NCBI GenBank assembly: GCA_030490835.1 | Contig: CM059972.1 | Span: forward strand, 93,915,137-93,979,136 | Length of the DNA: 64,000 nucleotides | Source of the DNA: Annona cherimola | Lineage: Eukaryota > Streptophyta > Magnoliopsida > Magnoliales > Annonaceae | Direction: 5' to 3' | Shown here: one piece after another, positions 22,803-34,904 of the stretch | Position numbering within the stretch: position 1 is the first letter of the stretch | Layout of the letters: the number at the start of each line of letters is the position of its first letter | Notes under the pieces: generated by a model | Told to the model about the DNA's origin: nothing | The model's input: the letters and a program-made list of their open reading frames with translations, nothing else | Databases searched by the model: none | Program-made: the position numbers and the translations under genes

Positions 22803-23093
22803 AGTGTGTTTGGAAATTAGTAACACTTTTAGATGAAAATTCTTTAATGTCAAGGTTTTCGAAATAAGAAAAAATTATATAATTTGATGGTGGTAACGAG
22901 GAAAAGTAAAGAAAATAAGTTTAAAATAAAGAAATTAGTTGGATAAATAGTTATGTAAAAATGATTAAAAAACATGATAGTTATATAGAAAGTTGTGAAT
23001 AAATAATTAAAAATAGGATAGTTATAGAGAATGAAAAGTTCTAGATTGAAAAATTTTGGTGCGAAAAATTTTAATTTTGCCAAACATGCTCCC
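22803..23093. mobile_element. Family-C MITE, copy 5 (inverted)
   Basis: Starts GTGTGTTTGGAAATTAG and ends TTTGCCAAACATGC. Same internal order as copy 4, 60 bp away. Confidence 0.6.
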
Positions 23094-25259
23094 AACAAAA
23101 ATAAAAGTTGTATCAAAATAATTTTTCACATAATTTCATATACAGTATATATTTGTTTGGAATTTTATTTCATTAAAAGTTTGAAAAATTCGTCAAAAAG
23201 TATGAAAATAATATACAAATATAGGAATTTGTTGGGGTCCACAAATTTTGATCTATAGCTCAACTAAACTATACCCAAATTTTCAAACATCTAAAAATCA
23301 TTTCCCATTTGTGGGGCCAAATATTGAGTGATTCTTTTGATCCAAGGCTTTAAAGAATCATGCTAATAGTCCAAATCTTCTACCAAAAGAGTAAAAAAAA
23401 AAAGAGAGAGAGTAGACACAGAATTTTACGAAAAAATAATGATACATAAATAGAAGATCACTTAAAGAACTATGAGATTTATGGTGGTCAAAACTTCATT
23501 ATTTATAGTTGTGAGGTTATAAGAAGTGGTATACAAAGACAAGGTGATTTCTCTTATTTTAGTTTGCTCTCTCCTCTAAGAGGAATTCTCTAGTAAAGAC
23601 TCTCAGTAAAAACTTCTATTAAGGAGAGCCGATGAGTTTAGGTCGCCTTTGTTAGAAGTGAATTCGTAAGGAAACATTCGCTTTAGTTCTAACTTATTTG
23701 TCAAAGGATTTTATATTCAATACAAGGTTTAAGTCCCTATCTCCAACTCGAGTATCCATTCATGTACTCCTTCAACTTTCTTAGCATATGGGTTGAGCTA
23801 GGATGGGAACCTAGAAGTTCCAACGGATGTTCTTTCAAAGTCTATTGAAACTCCTCCCCTAGAAGTTCTTTTCTTAGGAAGTGTACCATTGTTTTTATAC
23901 ACTGTTTAGCCACTTGCGACACATGCTTACTACTAGAAATATATATATATATATATATATTCATCTCATCAAATCTTCTTTAAGTTGATATGTCCACCTC
24001 TGACATAATGAGCTTGAATGAGGCCTATCTAGAACGATTTATGATGGCTTGAGCCAATTTAACCTCCCTAGGACATCAAGGAGGTCATTCATGTTGAGTC
24101 GTTTGCTCCACTAAGGGCTATAGCCTTCCTTAAATGAGAATTAATCTAATGTCAATGTGCCTTTTTGGGGAAAGTTTGGCTTTCTGCTCCAAGGGTGTAG
24201 ACCCTTAGGAGTAATTAAAGATAAGAGCCTTGGTCATTGGAAGTCCACTACTCCTCGTAGCATTGTCAATAGCCTCTTTGGGGCTAACTCTTCACAATGT
24301 GAAATATCAATATTTTAAAAGTATTTTTATTAATAATTTTAAAAATTATTTATCATGGAAAATTTTAAAATTATATGATAAAAATAAATTTATTTGGTGT
24401 GAAGAATATTATTAAAAAAATTTATATTGTAAAGTATTTTTCTTGAATTTTTATTTAATAAAAGTATATGTTAAATTAGTTATTTTATTATTATTTAGAT
24501 GTCGGTTGCACATTTTATTATTTAATGAAAATTTTTGCAACGATTTTATATTATTTGCAAAAATATAATGGCTGCATGTGAATAACAACTTTATTTGTTC
24601 GCACAGACATTTTTTGTCATTTCATTAATGTTTTAATAGTCAACGACGTAATCCTAAATTCCTAACAGAAGTGGTATGCACTTAATTTCATGAAAATTAT
24701 GTTGATATCACTGTAATCTTTTTTAAAAGTAGTGATACACTTGTAATTTTGATGAAACTATGACATTATAAATGCAAAAACCCCATATTATTATAACTTA
24801 CTAATTTTGGCCTCCTCTTGTCCTCCGCCCACCGCCCACCGCCCAGATCCTTGTTCCGTTGCTGCCTGTTAAACTTAACCAACTTGGCAACATGGTCTCC
24901 TTTAAAACATAAAAATTGCGCAGGCATGACCAAGGCGTACGATGGCAGATTCCGTCCCAATAATGAGGGTTCGAATGAGCAAGTTACCCCCGTTTGTGTG
25001 TCGGACCTTTAGTCTGGTGGGAGTAATAATCTCTCGTATTAGGAGCTTTAATCTTCTCCTTAATATGGTAAGAAAATTTATGAGGATTTATGATGTCATA
25101 AAGTTGATTTGTAAAAAAATTGTAAGAAGTTATAGGGATATATATTTGATTTATAAGGCAAAGTTGTAAAGGATTCATAGACTAAATTTGTAATAATTAG
25201 ATGGAAAAAATAAATATTGTAAAGTATGATTCTACGATATTTCAAAAAAAAAAAAAAAA
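23094..25259. other. AT-rich intergenic DNA with (TA)n
   Basis: Alternating TA run at about 23938-23960. Short frames are not convincing. A poly-A run lies at 25243-25260. Confidence 0.45.
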
Positions 25260-25260
25260 A

Positions 25261-25920
25261 GGTACAAGCATGTCTTTTGCTTCGGCGCATTGCACCGCAG
25301 CTACTAAGATGCGAAGGAATTTTCCATGCGGAGTCGTCGAGGCGTGGCACGGTGTGCATGATTTTATTCCCAGCCAGCAATCATGTCTCGCCACGGTCAA
25401 ACTCCAACCCATGTGGTCCCCACCATCTTCCCATTATCATAACGTGCACTTGGTGCAGTCATTTTCCTGCATGCGTCACTCATCACATCCACACACAAGT
25501 GGGCCACGTCGTTCATTGCCGACGTCATCAGAAAATCACCACCGTCCAATCAACGGGTAAGATGAGATCTGTGACGGTCAAACGAGAGCGACATCAGAGT
25601 ATTCGGAACGGCGTCACGTCCGCATCCTTTTCACATGAACAAGAAACTTTTGTCCGTCGAGCCCGGCGTTTTCTTTTATTTGGATGACCCGACGCATCAT
25701 TCGACGCATGGGATCAACCCAATCAGTGGCACCATCATCAACCAAAAGTGGGTCCCATTCCCATGCCGATGTTAGCAAAATAGAGGAAATGGACCCCACA
25801 TTGATCGAGTTGCCCGTGAAACTCAAATTCGAGTGTCGGCTGCCCTGCATGAGTGGGTTCCTTTCCCAACTTAGCTATCTTAGCTACCATCCTCTCCATG
25901 TTTCTTGTAGATTGATGTGC
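25261..25920. other. GC-rich island with ACGT-core motifs
   Basis: Contains CCACGTC (25504-25510), GACGTC (25521-25526), GCGTCACGTC (25611-25620) and CAAT-like CCAATCA, resembling a plant promoter. Open frames on both strands overlap and none is recognised. No downstream gene was found on either side. Confidence 0.35.
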
Positions 25921-26500
25921 TTTTGAGGCCGTTGGTTGGAGAGTAATTGCAGAATCTGGGAATCGACCTCCCCATGAATTGAAAGTGGGTTAGTTAGATG
26001 GACATCGAAGAGCTGCCAGCCAGCCATTTATTGGTTTCTACATGCGTGCAATCTCAAGCAATTATGCAAGCATGCACGTCAGGGTGATGTACCCAACCTA
26101 ATAAATCTATACCCACTGGCCGTTGCTACTGAATTAATTCAATGACTCAACAAATTGACCTGGTTTATAAAACCAGAGAATTTTTAGCCGAAACTACTAT
26201 GGCATTGATTCAATACCACTTACAACTCTCTGCTTTTGACTACAACTCATCGGACCACACCCCTGGACAAGGGCCTAAAGTTAACCCGTATAATTTTAAA
26301 ATGCATTATACTATATTTAACTTTACGCTTTACTTTTGTTTCACCATGAAATCTCCTCTATTTTTCGATAAAAATAGGTCAGATTTTGAACAATATTACA
26401 GGTCAATAATTAAATACAACCCTTCGTGCAATTTTTGAAAATTTGCAAATTATTATTAATTAAAAACACTATCTTTGGGAATTGCAGCTCTTGAAAAGGC
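25921..26500. other. Intergenic DNA, nothing recognised
   Basis: No supported features. Confidence 0.5.
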
Positions 26501-26618
26501 ATTAATATTGCCTTTGTATTAAAAAAGTGAAGAAAAATATACGAAAAAAATTTAAAAAGTGAGAATATATTGTAATATAATAAGAGTTGAGTAAATAAAA
26601 TAAAGATAAAATAGACAA

Positions 26619-26720
26619 GGCAGATGTATAGAAAAATATTGAAATACGAATATAATTATAATAAAGTAAGGCAGATGTATAGAAAAATATTAAAATACGA
26701 ATATAATCATAATAAAGTAA
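26619..26720. repeat. 51-bp tandem duplication
   Basis: GGCAGATGTATAGAAAAATA begins both units (26619 and 26670); the units differ at about two positions. Confidence 0.8.
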
Positions 26721-26829
26721 GATAATTAGACAGCTAAAAACGTCGAAGGTGGAATTTTTTGTTCCAAAAGACAAGATAATTTGACATTTTAAAATGTCAA
26801 AAGTGAAAAATTTTGTTTTCATGATCCTG

Positions 26830-27550
26830 CCGCATGCCGAACGGATGCGTCGCCAGGTTTATAAATGTGACAGCAGCTGTATGCGTCACATCACCAACTT
26901 AGGTGAGAACATTTCTTACCTTTGCAAATTTTTACGATGTCACAACCTCTGCCACGTAGACATTTCTAGATAATTCCACACTTTCCTAGCTAGTTATGCA
27001 TAACACTGCTGAAATTTTATTACATACTCTGGCCTTTATATTAATACATAAGAATATTTTTATCATAATTTATGCCAGAACAAGAAAATTATATTTCCAT
27101 TAGTCCATAAAAAATTTCTGAATCTCCTCGGTGAATGTTTTTTCTTAAATTAATTCTATTGTATGTTACATGTTTGGCCCAACCGTATAGAAGATCAATT
27201 AAAATTTTTGAAATTATAGTAGTTGGTGAGGCGATCTATATATAAATCAGAGGGGCCGGTCCCTTTTTCCGTTAAAAGCATTAATCTGAGCAGTTTGGCT
27301 TATATATAATAGGAATTAACGTGTAATAGTCACTTTTATCTTCACATACTTTGATATTAATTTGACAGGAAATACTCCTATGAAATATGAAGCCCGTTAC
27401 AAGGTCAGATATACTATGAGGGAAACATAAAATGTTGTAAATTTTGCGTAATTAACAAGTGGGCAGAAGCATTTGCCTCATTACCCTCTCTTAGAGTTGT
27501 ACTTTATAAGTTGCCAAGTCATCCAAGATAGGTGGCACGCTAAAAATATA
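26830..27550. other. Intergenic DNA, nothing recognised
   Basis: No supported features. Confidence 0.5.
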
Positions 27551-27554
27551 TTTT

Positions 27555-28026
27555 ACAACTTAAAATTTTACATCTTCTTCTAATTATTATGGTTGTTGTT
27601 ATTAATTGTTTCTCCTCATTTTTACAAGAATTATATTTTTTAACATCATGACTAGCTACCATGTTTTTTAATATCGGTCCTTTCCATTATACTTGTTAAA
27701 AGATAATAATTTTATTTATTATTTTTATTACTTATATTTTTAACAATCTCCTGTTATTTTAACTTTATTTATTAAAAGGTTGTAAATTCCCATAATTGAA
27801 AGTTTAACTAGTTTAACTATCTTAAACAACTTTTAAAATTTTACATCTTCTATTATTGCTATTAATAATTATTATTAATTAGCCTTCGCAAAAGATTATA
27901 TTTTTAACATTATTACCTACTGCATTTTTTTTATTACCGGGCCTTTCCATTACACTAACTAAAAGATAAAAATTTTATTTACTATTATTATTTATAATTT
28001 TAACAATCTCTCTCTATTTTAACTTA
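27555..28026. repeat. Direct repeat of about 220 bp, period about 272
   Basis: Units 27555-27775 and 27826-28026 share AAAATTTTACATCTTC, CCTTTCCATTAYACT, AAAAGATAAWAATTTTATTT and TTTAACAATCTCYYKYTATT in the same order. They are diverged, so the duplication is old. The SINE at 28036 inserted at the end of unit 2. Confidence 0.65.
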
Positions 28027-28301
28027 TTTAATAGCCACCGGATGCCTGTCAGGAGTGTTTGCGTGCGCCGGTGCTGGTTTCGAATCCCGTTTCAGGATTT
28101 CGGCCAAAAATGGGTTGTGGGAGCAGTGGTCTCCCGGTTGGTTGTTGGAAGTTGTGTCTTCCTAATTCTTTGGTGGAGCTGTGTCTCCAGATTTCTTTAG
28201 GGGAGTTATGTATATCTCCAGATTTGCAAGAATGTCTCAGATCTTCAGAATATGTGTTGAAATGTATGTAAATATATACCATAAAAAACTTATTTAATAG
28301 C
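28021..28301 (+). mobile_element. SINE-like element with perfect 15-bp TSD
   Basis: AACTTATTTAATAGC occurs at 28021-28035 and 28287-28301. The 251-bp insert (28036-28286) is much richer in GC than its flanks and ends ATACCATAAAA. GGTTTCGAATCCC near its 5' end resembles a Pol III B box with one extra base; an A box is not clear. No meaningful protein. Most likely a tRNA-derived SINE; a truncated LINE is the alternative. Confidence 0.7.
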
Positions 28302-28401
28302 TGAATCAGATACTTTGTCCAAAATTAAATAATCAAGCATTTATGCGGCAGCCTGATCATGCACCTTTTGAAACAATAACAGCAGATAGCATTCATGTGT
28401 T

Positions 28402-28409
28402 GTTTTCAC
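28402..28409. repeat. hAT target-site duplication, left
   Basis: GTTTTCAC, identical to 29311-29318. Confidence 0.85.
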
Positions 28410-29310
28410 TAGGGGTGCAACTTGGGCCGGGTTCGGCCCGCCGAACCCGGATAAATGCAATGTTGAAACTCTGAGATTTTCAACCCGAACCTGAACCCGA
28501 ATTCAAATAAGTCTCGGTTTCGGGTTCATGCAAGCCCGAATCCTGTAAGCCCGAACCCGAATTTGCATTTATATAATTTATATAATAATAATATATTATA
28601 ATAATAACATATTACTCATGGATGGATGATGGACAACAGGAGTACGGCATGGCAGGCATGGACAGCTCATCGCCGAGACAATCTAACGTTTTAAGTGATT
28701 TCAACAAAATACCTATTCCCAATTTACATTACGATACAGGTCCAACAATTTTTTTAAAAAAAATTACTCTTCACGCCTTTTCTACTGAAGCCTTTTGACC
28801 AACGAAATCCTGTGATACTAAATATTAAATTTTTTGAGATTTTTTTTCCAACGGAAAAATTTGTGAGAACTTTAAAATTATAGTTGTAAAATAAGCTTAA
28901 AACAATAGAGGAGTAAAAAAATACAATTAATGATTAATAATACAATTTTATTGACAACGTTTACACATAATCCATATTCTACTTGATATAAAGAGAATGC
29001 TCAAAACAGGTTTCTTTTTTTCTACTCTTAAGCGGTATTTGAATTTTTCTTAATTTCATACAATAAATTATTTTTTAAACTTTTTTATATAATAGATTTG
29101 TGATAAAAATTATATATAAGATGAGTAACAAAGACATATTAATAGAAGATGTCAACCCAAAACTCAACCCGAAGCCGAATTTCAAAAATAGGGTTAGGGT
29201 TGAGGTTTACAAATAAGGTTAGGGTTAGGGTTAGGGTTGAAGTTTTACAAATAGGATTAGGATTAGGGTTGAGGTGAACCCGAGTTTCATGAACCCGAGT
29301 TGCACCCCTA
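28410..29310. mobile_element. Non-autonomous hAT (Ac-like) element, 901 bp
   Basis: Terminal inverted repeats TAGGGGTGCAACTTGGG and, inverted at the right, TAGGGGTGCAACTCGGG resemble the Ac end TAGGGATGAAA. Perfect 8-bp TSD GTTTTCAC, the hAT hallmark. The subterminal regions are packed with CCCGAACCCG / GGGTTAGGGTT repeats. No transposase frame. Confidence 0.88.
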
Positions 29311-29318
29311 GTTTTCAC
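29311..29318. repeat. hAT target-site duplication, right
   Basis: GTTTTCAC. Confidence 0.85.
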
Positions 29319-29393
29319 CCATTCGAGCAGTAGAATCGCACTTTTTTAATCTTTACATTATATTTATATATTATAATATTATATAAGAAAAAC

Positions 29394-29755
29394 GTTCAAG
29401 TGCAACTTCACTGTACTTCAATTACGGTGCAGTTATCTCAAAACGGGCCCCGTACGATCATAAAATTATAATCTACTCTACCCATTATATTAGAATTATG
29501 TATTCTATTATCATACCAATTTTCATAACAATTGGATATGTGTATGAACTCCATCTGAAAATGGTACAAATTCAACGTAATAAAATAATTTAATGTAAAT
29601 AACAACTTTAAAGTTATTTTTCAACATATAAATCATTTGCTATAAAATTTATGTATGAATAAATGATTATATAAAGTATCAATACATTTAAGCACATGTG
29701 GGGCCCATTTTGAGCCAAACGCGTTGTTAATTATAGTGTAGCTTCACTGCACAGA
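29394..29755. mobile_element. MITE family A, copy 4
   Basis: Left TTCAAGTGCAACTTCACTG and CAATTACGGTGCAG; right TAATTATAGTGTAGCTTCAC TGCAC. Core TTCAACGTAATAAAATAATT and TATGTATGAATAAATGATTA as in copy 1. Confidence 0.65.
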
Positions 29756-30340
29756 AAAGGTTTTTATTATATAATACATTCTTATTTTAAGTATGTTACT
29801 ATTGCTTTTCTATCAAACTAAAATATTTTTAAAAGTTTAAAATTATACGGACTAAAACAATAATATAAAATTAATTTATTAGTTTGTATCACTATTCATT
29901 AAATTTTATATAAATAAATTAAAAGTTTACGTTGATACTAAGGAAAAAATAATATCACTAGGATATTTTATATATTTATCATATTGTTCCTTGGTTGTCT
30001 TTACAAGTTCAATCTGGTTTACGTACTTGGTATATTATTATTATTATTGCAGTTATAAAATTTTATAAAGTAAATATAATTATAAATTTCATATTATTTA
30101 TTTATTTATTTGAAATAATCAAAATTATTTAGTTAAAAACTAAGACAACTTCAACATGTATAAAAATATTTTTTAGTACTTTTATTATTTATATTTAGTG
30201 TTAATTTGACGGCGATAGAAATACAGATAATAAAGTACTTAAAATAAATTAATAAAAACGTATTATATATAAAAATAAAATATAAAAATTAAAAATGGTA
30301 GGGATGGGAGCAACTTTTTACTTCTAGCTCTAACAAGTAA
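29756..30340. other. Very AT-rich DNA, nothing recognised
   Basis: No features seen. Confidence 0.5.
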
Positions 30341-30342
30341 CA

Positions 30343-30445
30343 GTAATATTCTCTCTTTATTTGATTATTTTAACTTTTTTATTGTGTCACTTAACTGGTA
30401 ATATTCTCTCTTTATTTGATTATTTTAACTTTTTTATTGTGTCAT
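30343..30445. repeat. 55-bp tandem duplication
   Basis: GTAATATTCTCTCTTTATTT starts both units (30343 and 30398); they are identical over about 47 bp, indicating a very recent event. Confidence 0.85.
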
Positions 30446-30949
30446 CCACTTTGGATAACTAAGTACTTAACTAATATGAATTCTAAGAGCGAGATAATAA
30501 GGTCATTGCCTCAACCTAATATTTGAACTTTGGACTTTTCATTCATACTACTCTACACATACTTACCTTAATTGATTTGATATCCAAGCCATGACCTGAT
30601 TATTTTAACTTTATACCATAAAGAAAGCGATATATGCCCCTTATGCTACATATCACTTTCCTAACAACCAATTCTCACAAAAGTTGCTCTTCTAACTGGA
30701 TTGTCTAGGACAAGTCAATTCACTATCATTAATATGTACTGATGAGAAGTTAAGTGATTGGACACATGTGTGAACTTAAATGTTGTAAATTGCAAATCAA
30801 TAATAATTTCAATGATTAATAACTTAATTAAAATGAAATAAAGGTAATAACATATTTTAGTCACATGAATGCAAGTTTAAAATTTTGGAAATCAATTTCG
30901 AAAAAAGTATCAAGAAAAATTTCAAGTTATGAACAAGTGCAGAATAAGC

Positions 30950-31540
30950 AAAGTTGCAACTCAAGTTGACATTAGCATCAACTTGAGTAAGATTGCTCCC
31001 AAAGTTGATCTCAAAGAGCGATTTGAGTGTACGTTGGAAGAAAAATTTTAAGTTTAAAAGTGAAGTCGCAAATCCAAGCTAACTCAGCATATGATCTAGG
31101 TGAAGTCGCACCTTAGGTCGGCCTCAACAGTGACTTGGAGTAATGTCAGGTGAAATCAATAGCTAAAACTTCTAGGATGCAAAGTCACACACTTAAGTCG
31201 ACCTTGCTACAATCTAGATGAAGTTAAATTCCAGATCAACCTCATCTACAACTTAGTGAAGAAGAGATAAGTCTCCAAAGCTCACTGGAGTCCAAAGTTG
31301 CATAGCTAAGTCGACCCTACTTGTGACACAGTAAAGTCACACCTCGAGTCCACCCTGCATGCGACTTAGAGCAAAATCAAGTGAAGAAGACAAGAATTAC
31401 GAATGCTAGAATCTAAAGTTGCACATCTAAGTCGATTTCATATGCAACTTAAGTGAAGTTGTACCCCTAATCAATTTCACATGCGACTTGAATACAAAGT
31501 CGAAGCTTAAGTCAACTTCAGTCATGACTTCAATTGTAAC
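30950..31540. repeat. Minisatellite, about 5 units of 111-122 bp
   Basis: Units begin near 30950, 31061, 31181, 31293 and 31415, with a short one at 31496, each with a variant of AAAGTYGCACAYCTAAGTCG and a mid-unit GTGAAGT...CACATGCGACTT. Each unit itself contains two half-units, suggesting an older duplication. The units are diverged. Confidence 0.65.
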
Positions 31541-33110
31541 ATTCAAAAAATTTAAGTTGGCTCATTTATTGTGTGCCACCTATCACCAAAAGGCTATTTT
31601 TCCCTCAAGGCTTTAAATATCATGACTTACATGATGAGAAGCATTAGCTAAAGAATTGAACAGACCTTTACCTTTTTATCTACAAGCATTAAAAGCTTCA
31701 TATAGAGAAATCCATTGACAAGCTCTTGAGTTCAAGTGCTCAAGCTTCAAAGTTCAATTCTTTTACAACCATTAAGAGCTTGTCATGCTTCTTGTTTACA
31801 TATATTTCGTAGAGTGTAGTTCTCTTTTATTCATAATTTGTTTGTGAATTATTGATTGTCTTGGTATTTGAGACCAAGGCATCCATTTATCTTCACCTCT
31901 GGCCATTAGTCCATTTCCTCTTCATCTCTAGTAACAGTAATTTTTTTATATAATATGGCTGTCTTGAGTGTTTGATTTAGGGGAAATGGCTGTAAATTGT
32001 TGCCTTCAACAAATCGATTTCTGTGCTTTCTTGCTTGTTTTAATGTTCTTTGTTGCCTTTAAATCGTCATCTATCGAGAAATGAGAATCTGAAACATGCA
32101 ATATTTTAGAGTGTTACTTCTATTGCTGTAGTCCATGGCTTAAAAGGATGAGACAAAAAAGCTTGCCATGCATTTTTATTATCAATTGAGATCTTCTAGT
32201 GATTTCTACTTATGTGATTGTAGTATGCGCTGAACTATTTATCTCTAGCAAATCTTGGTGGGCGTAAAAGTTCTTTGTGATTGGCTTTTCTTGGGTGTTA
32301 ACGAATTTTTTTTGAGCCACCATATTTTCAAACGACAATAAAGCCTATATTTAGCCATGGAATTGATGTTACAGAGATTCCAAGAATTGTTGGATGGCTA
32401 GTAAGCTTATATTAGAACTTTGATTGTTGAGATGATTTACTACCTTATCTACTTTCTAGATAAGCAAATATTTTTTTTGAATGCCTTTCTGCACTTCCGT
32501 TGGTAGGATAAAATTCTTGTAGGTAGATTTGAATAAAAATTATTTGAGGTTAGTTTTCAAATTGATGTTGATGCTACAGAATTTTAGTTCCAAATATGGG
32601 TACCCTCAAATGTGATATCCAACTAAAGAGTTAAGGTAAGAATTCATTTGTTTGTATATGCATGCAATAAAAGGCTACAATCATATAAAAGCCTGGGTTA
32701 TTTGTTGTCCCTATTTCTGAATCATAATTGCACGAGAGTGTTTGTCGACTTTTAAAATTTTATATTTGATAATAATGATATGTTTGTAAACTTTTAAATT
32801 TTAATTTTTGTTGGGCACGTGAGTTGTGCTTAATTCTAGTATTATTATGAATTATTTAATTGTTCAATCCTTCAACAATTATTAATTTATTTTATTTCTT
32901 ATTATATTAGATATGCTTGTAGAAGTATAATTCATAAATGCACAAAAATAAATAAGGAGAATTCAAGAGTCAAGTGTCAACATTCAAGCCTTATTACACA
33001 TTTCATGCCAGTTAATGTAGTTATTTTTTTCTAATTTAATGTCATATTCATGCTTAAAGATTTTTCAAATTATCTATTAATTTTTGCTTGCATATTTTGT
33101 TATGATAATT
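31541..33110. other. Intergenic DNA, possible old LTR-element remains
   Basis: CTTCATATAGAGAAATCC and later AAGCTCTTGAGTTCAAG look LTR-like, but no borders, PBS or proteins were found. Nothing else supported. Confidence 0.3.
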
Positions 33111-33112
33111 CA

Positions 33113-33403
33113 GGATGTGTCTAGAAAATGATAAAATTTTTAGATAAAAAATTTTTGATATAAAAGTTGTTAAATTGAAAGAAATTGATGTAATATAATA
33201 GGAGTAATGATGAGAAGTAAAAATAATAAAATTAAAATAAATAGGTTAGTTGTATGAGTAGTTGTGTAGAAATGATTGAAAAGTAGGAAAACTATACAGA
33301 AAAATGTAAAGAAATAATTTTAAAAAAGGTAATTATGAAGAGTGATAAGTTTTAAATTAAAAAATTTTAAGTCAACATTTTTTAAACAATGCCAAACACA
33401 CCC
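33113..33403. mobile_element. Family-C MITE, copy 6 (inverted)
   Basis: Starts ATGTGTCTAGAAAATGATAA and ends AATGCCAAACACACCC, with the internal order of copy 4. Confidence 0.6.
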
Positions 33404-33519
33404 TAAAATCCAACATATAGATTTAGAATTTATGAATATATAATGTTGTTACCAAGACATAAACAACTAAAAATAAATAAACATTTATAACGTAATAAAT
33501 ATGTTATGCTGATGACGTC

Positions 33520-33610
33520 ACTGGTTCAAATCGATTTGCTTAACCAGTCGGACCGGTTCGAACAAGACCAGTTCCTTTACCGGTTCAATCATCGGTTCAG
33601 TTCTGACAAC
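33520..33610. repeat. CGGTTC-rich short repeats
   Basis: ACTGGTTCAAATCG, ACCGGTTCGAAC, ACCGGTTCAATC and ATCGGTTCAG occur within 90 bp, as in subterminal regions of DNA transposons. AAACCGGTCCG at 34476 might be the far end of one host element. Confidence 0.35.
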
Positions 33611-33654
33611 ATTGTTTTAGACTGACCTGAAATGCCCTGACTTTAGACTAGTCC

Positions 33655-33935
33655 AAAAACATAATTTTTTAATTTTTTGCAAAATAGTTAATTTAATTAT
33701 ATTTAATCTACAAGCCAATTTTCACAAATTTTGGAGATATATATATATCTATATTTATCTTTGATTTTTAAACACAGAAGTATTTTAGTTGTGTTTTAAT
33801 AATTTAAAATGGTCAAAATACCTTTATGTTTAAAAATATAAAATAAATATATATACATCTCCAAAATTGATAAAAATTATTTGATAGATTAAACATAACT
33901 AAATTAATAATTTTATAAAAAAAATAAAAAACGGG
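33655..33935. mobile_element. Family-E foldback element
   Basis: Arms about 33660-33755 and 33840-33935: AATTTAATTATATTTAATCT and, inverted, AGATTAAACATAACTAAATT; AATTTTGGAGATATATATA and ATATATACATCTCCAAAATT. Middle about 85 bp. Confidence 0.6.
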
Positions 33936-33937
33936 GA

Positions 33938-34445
33938 CACTTCTATGAAACCCTTCTATGAAACCCCATCCATTTTTAAAATATTGATGGTTGATAGAAA
34001 ATCTACTCTATCCATTGTATTTAGCATCTTTTATAGCATTTTGAAAACCTCTTTATTTTTTTAATTTCAATTTATATTGGTCCTTTTTATAAATGTGTAA
34101 AATCAACGTAATAAAATGGTTCAATGTTAAAATATCAATTTTAAAATAGTTTTTTCAACATCTAAACCATCCAATAATACTTAGATAAATGATTTTATCA
34201 AGTATTGTTACATTCCAATACATGTGTAAATGGATCTAAGCATTTTTCATAATTTACACATAAATGCAATTATTTTTGAGCAATTGTGGTCTATCCACAT
34301 ATTGGATTGGGATGAAACTTAGTCTCCTACCTAAATAAATGGTATAAAATACAATGAATGGATTGAATTTTTCATTAAGGATCAAAATTTCAAAAATAAA
34401 AATGATTTCACGAAATCACTTCTATGAAACCCTATTTTATAGAAG
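33938..34445. mobile_element. MITE family B, copy 3
   Basis: Starts with two CTTCTATGAAACCC copies and ends ATCACTTCTATGAAACCC followed by TATAGAAG. Core AACATCTAAACCATCC and GGATGAAACTTAGTCTCCTA. Confidence 0.7.
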
Positions 34446-34820
34446 TATTCCCGAACAAAATATGTGTTGTAAACCGGTCCGAAATGATTAGTCCCCCTTG
34501 TACTCATATCTTGTTCATTTACCGCATTGCATTAGCTCTTTTACATCTAGCAAGCTTCACTCAAGGGAAATAATTTCAAGAAGAAATTAATATTCAAGCC
34601 AAAGAAAATTTTAATTACCTAATTCGCCCGTCCACTTTTCGGTTAAGCTAACTAAATAGGACCAACAACATGAACATACTTTTCTAAGATTTAACTTGTT
34701 TGGAAGGATTCAAAAAGCATGAATAGGAAAAAGAAATATAATGGGAATGTAAAGATGCACATTGAGAATGAACATAGGCATATTGAATGGGATATAAGAA
34801 TGGGATGAGAATGTAATAAT

Positions 34821-34904
34821 GTATATTGAGAATTAAAAAATAGTATTGAGAATATAAAAAATGATATTGAAAATTTAAAAGGCTATATTGAGAATTGAAA
34901 GGCT
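34821..34904. repeat. 21-bp tandem repeat, 4 units
   Basis: Units start at 34821, 34842, 34863 and 34884 around the core TATTGAGAATWWAAAA. Looser copies of ATTGAGAAT occur upstream to 34760. Confidence 0.8.

Noticed and set aside
25201..25687. 119- and 153-residue open frames
   Set aside because: They overlap in different frames, begin next to a poly-A run and have His/Ser/Thr-rich promoter-like composition, not a protein family.
29215..29250. Telomere-like GGTTAGGGTTAGGG repeats
   Set aside because: They lie inside a hAT element's subterminal region, so not an internal telomere.
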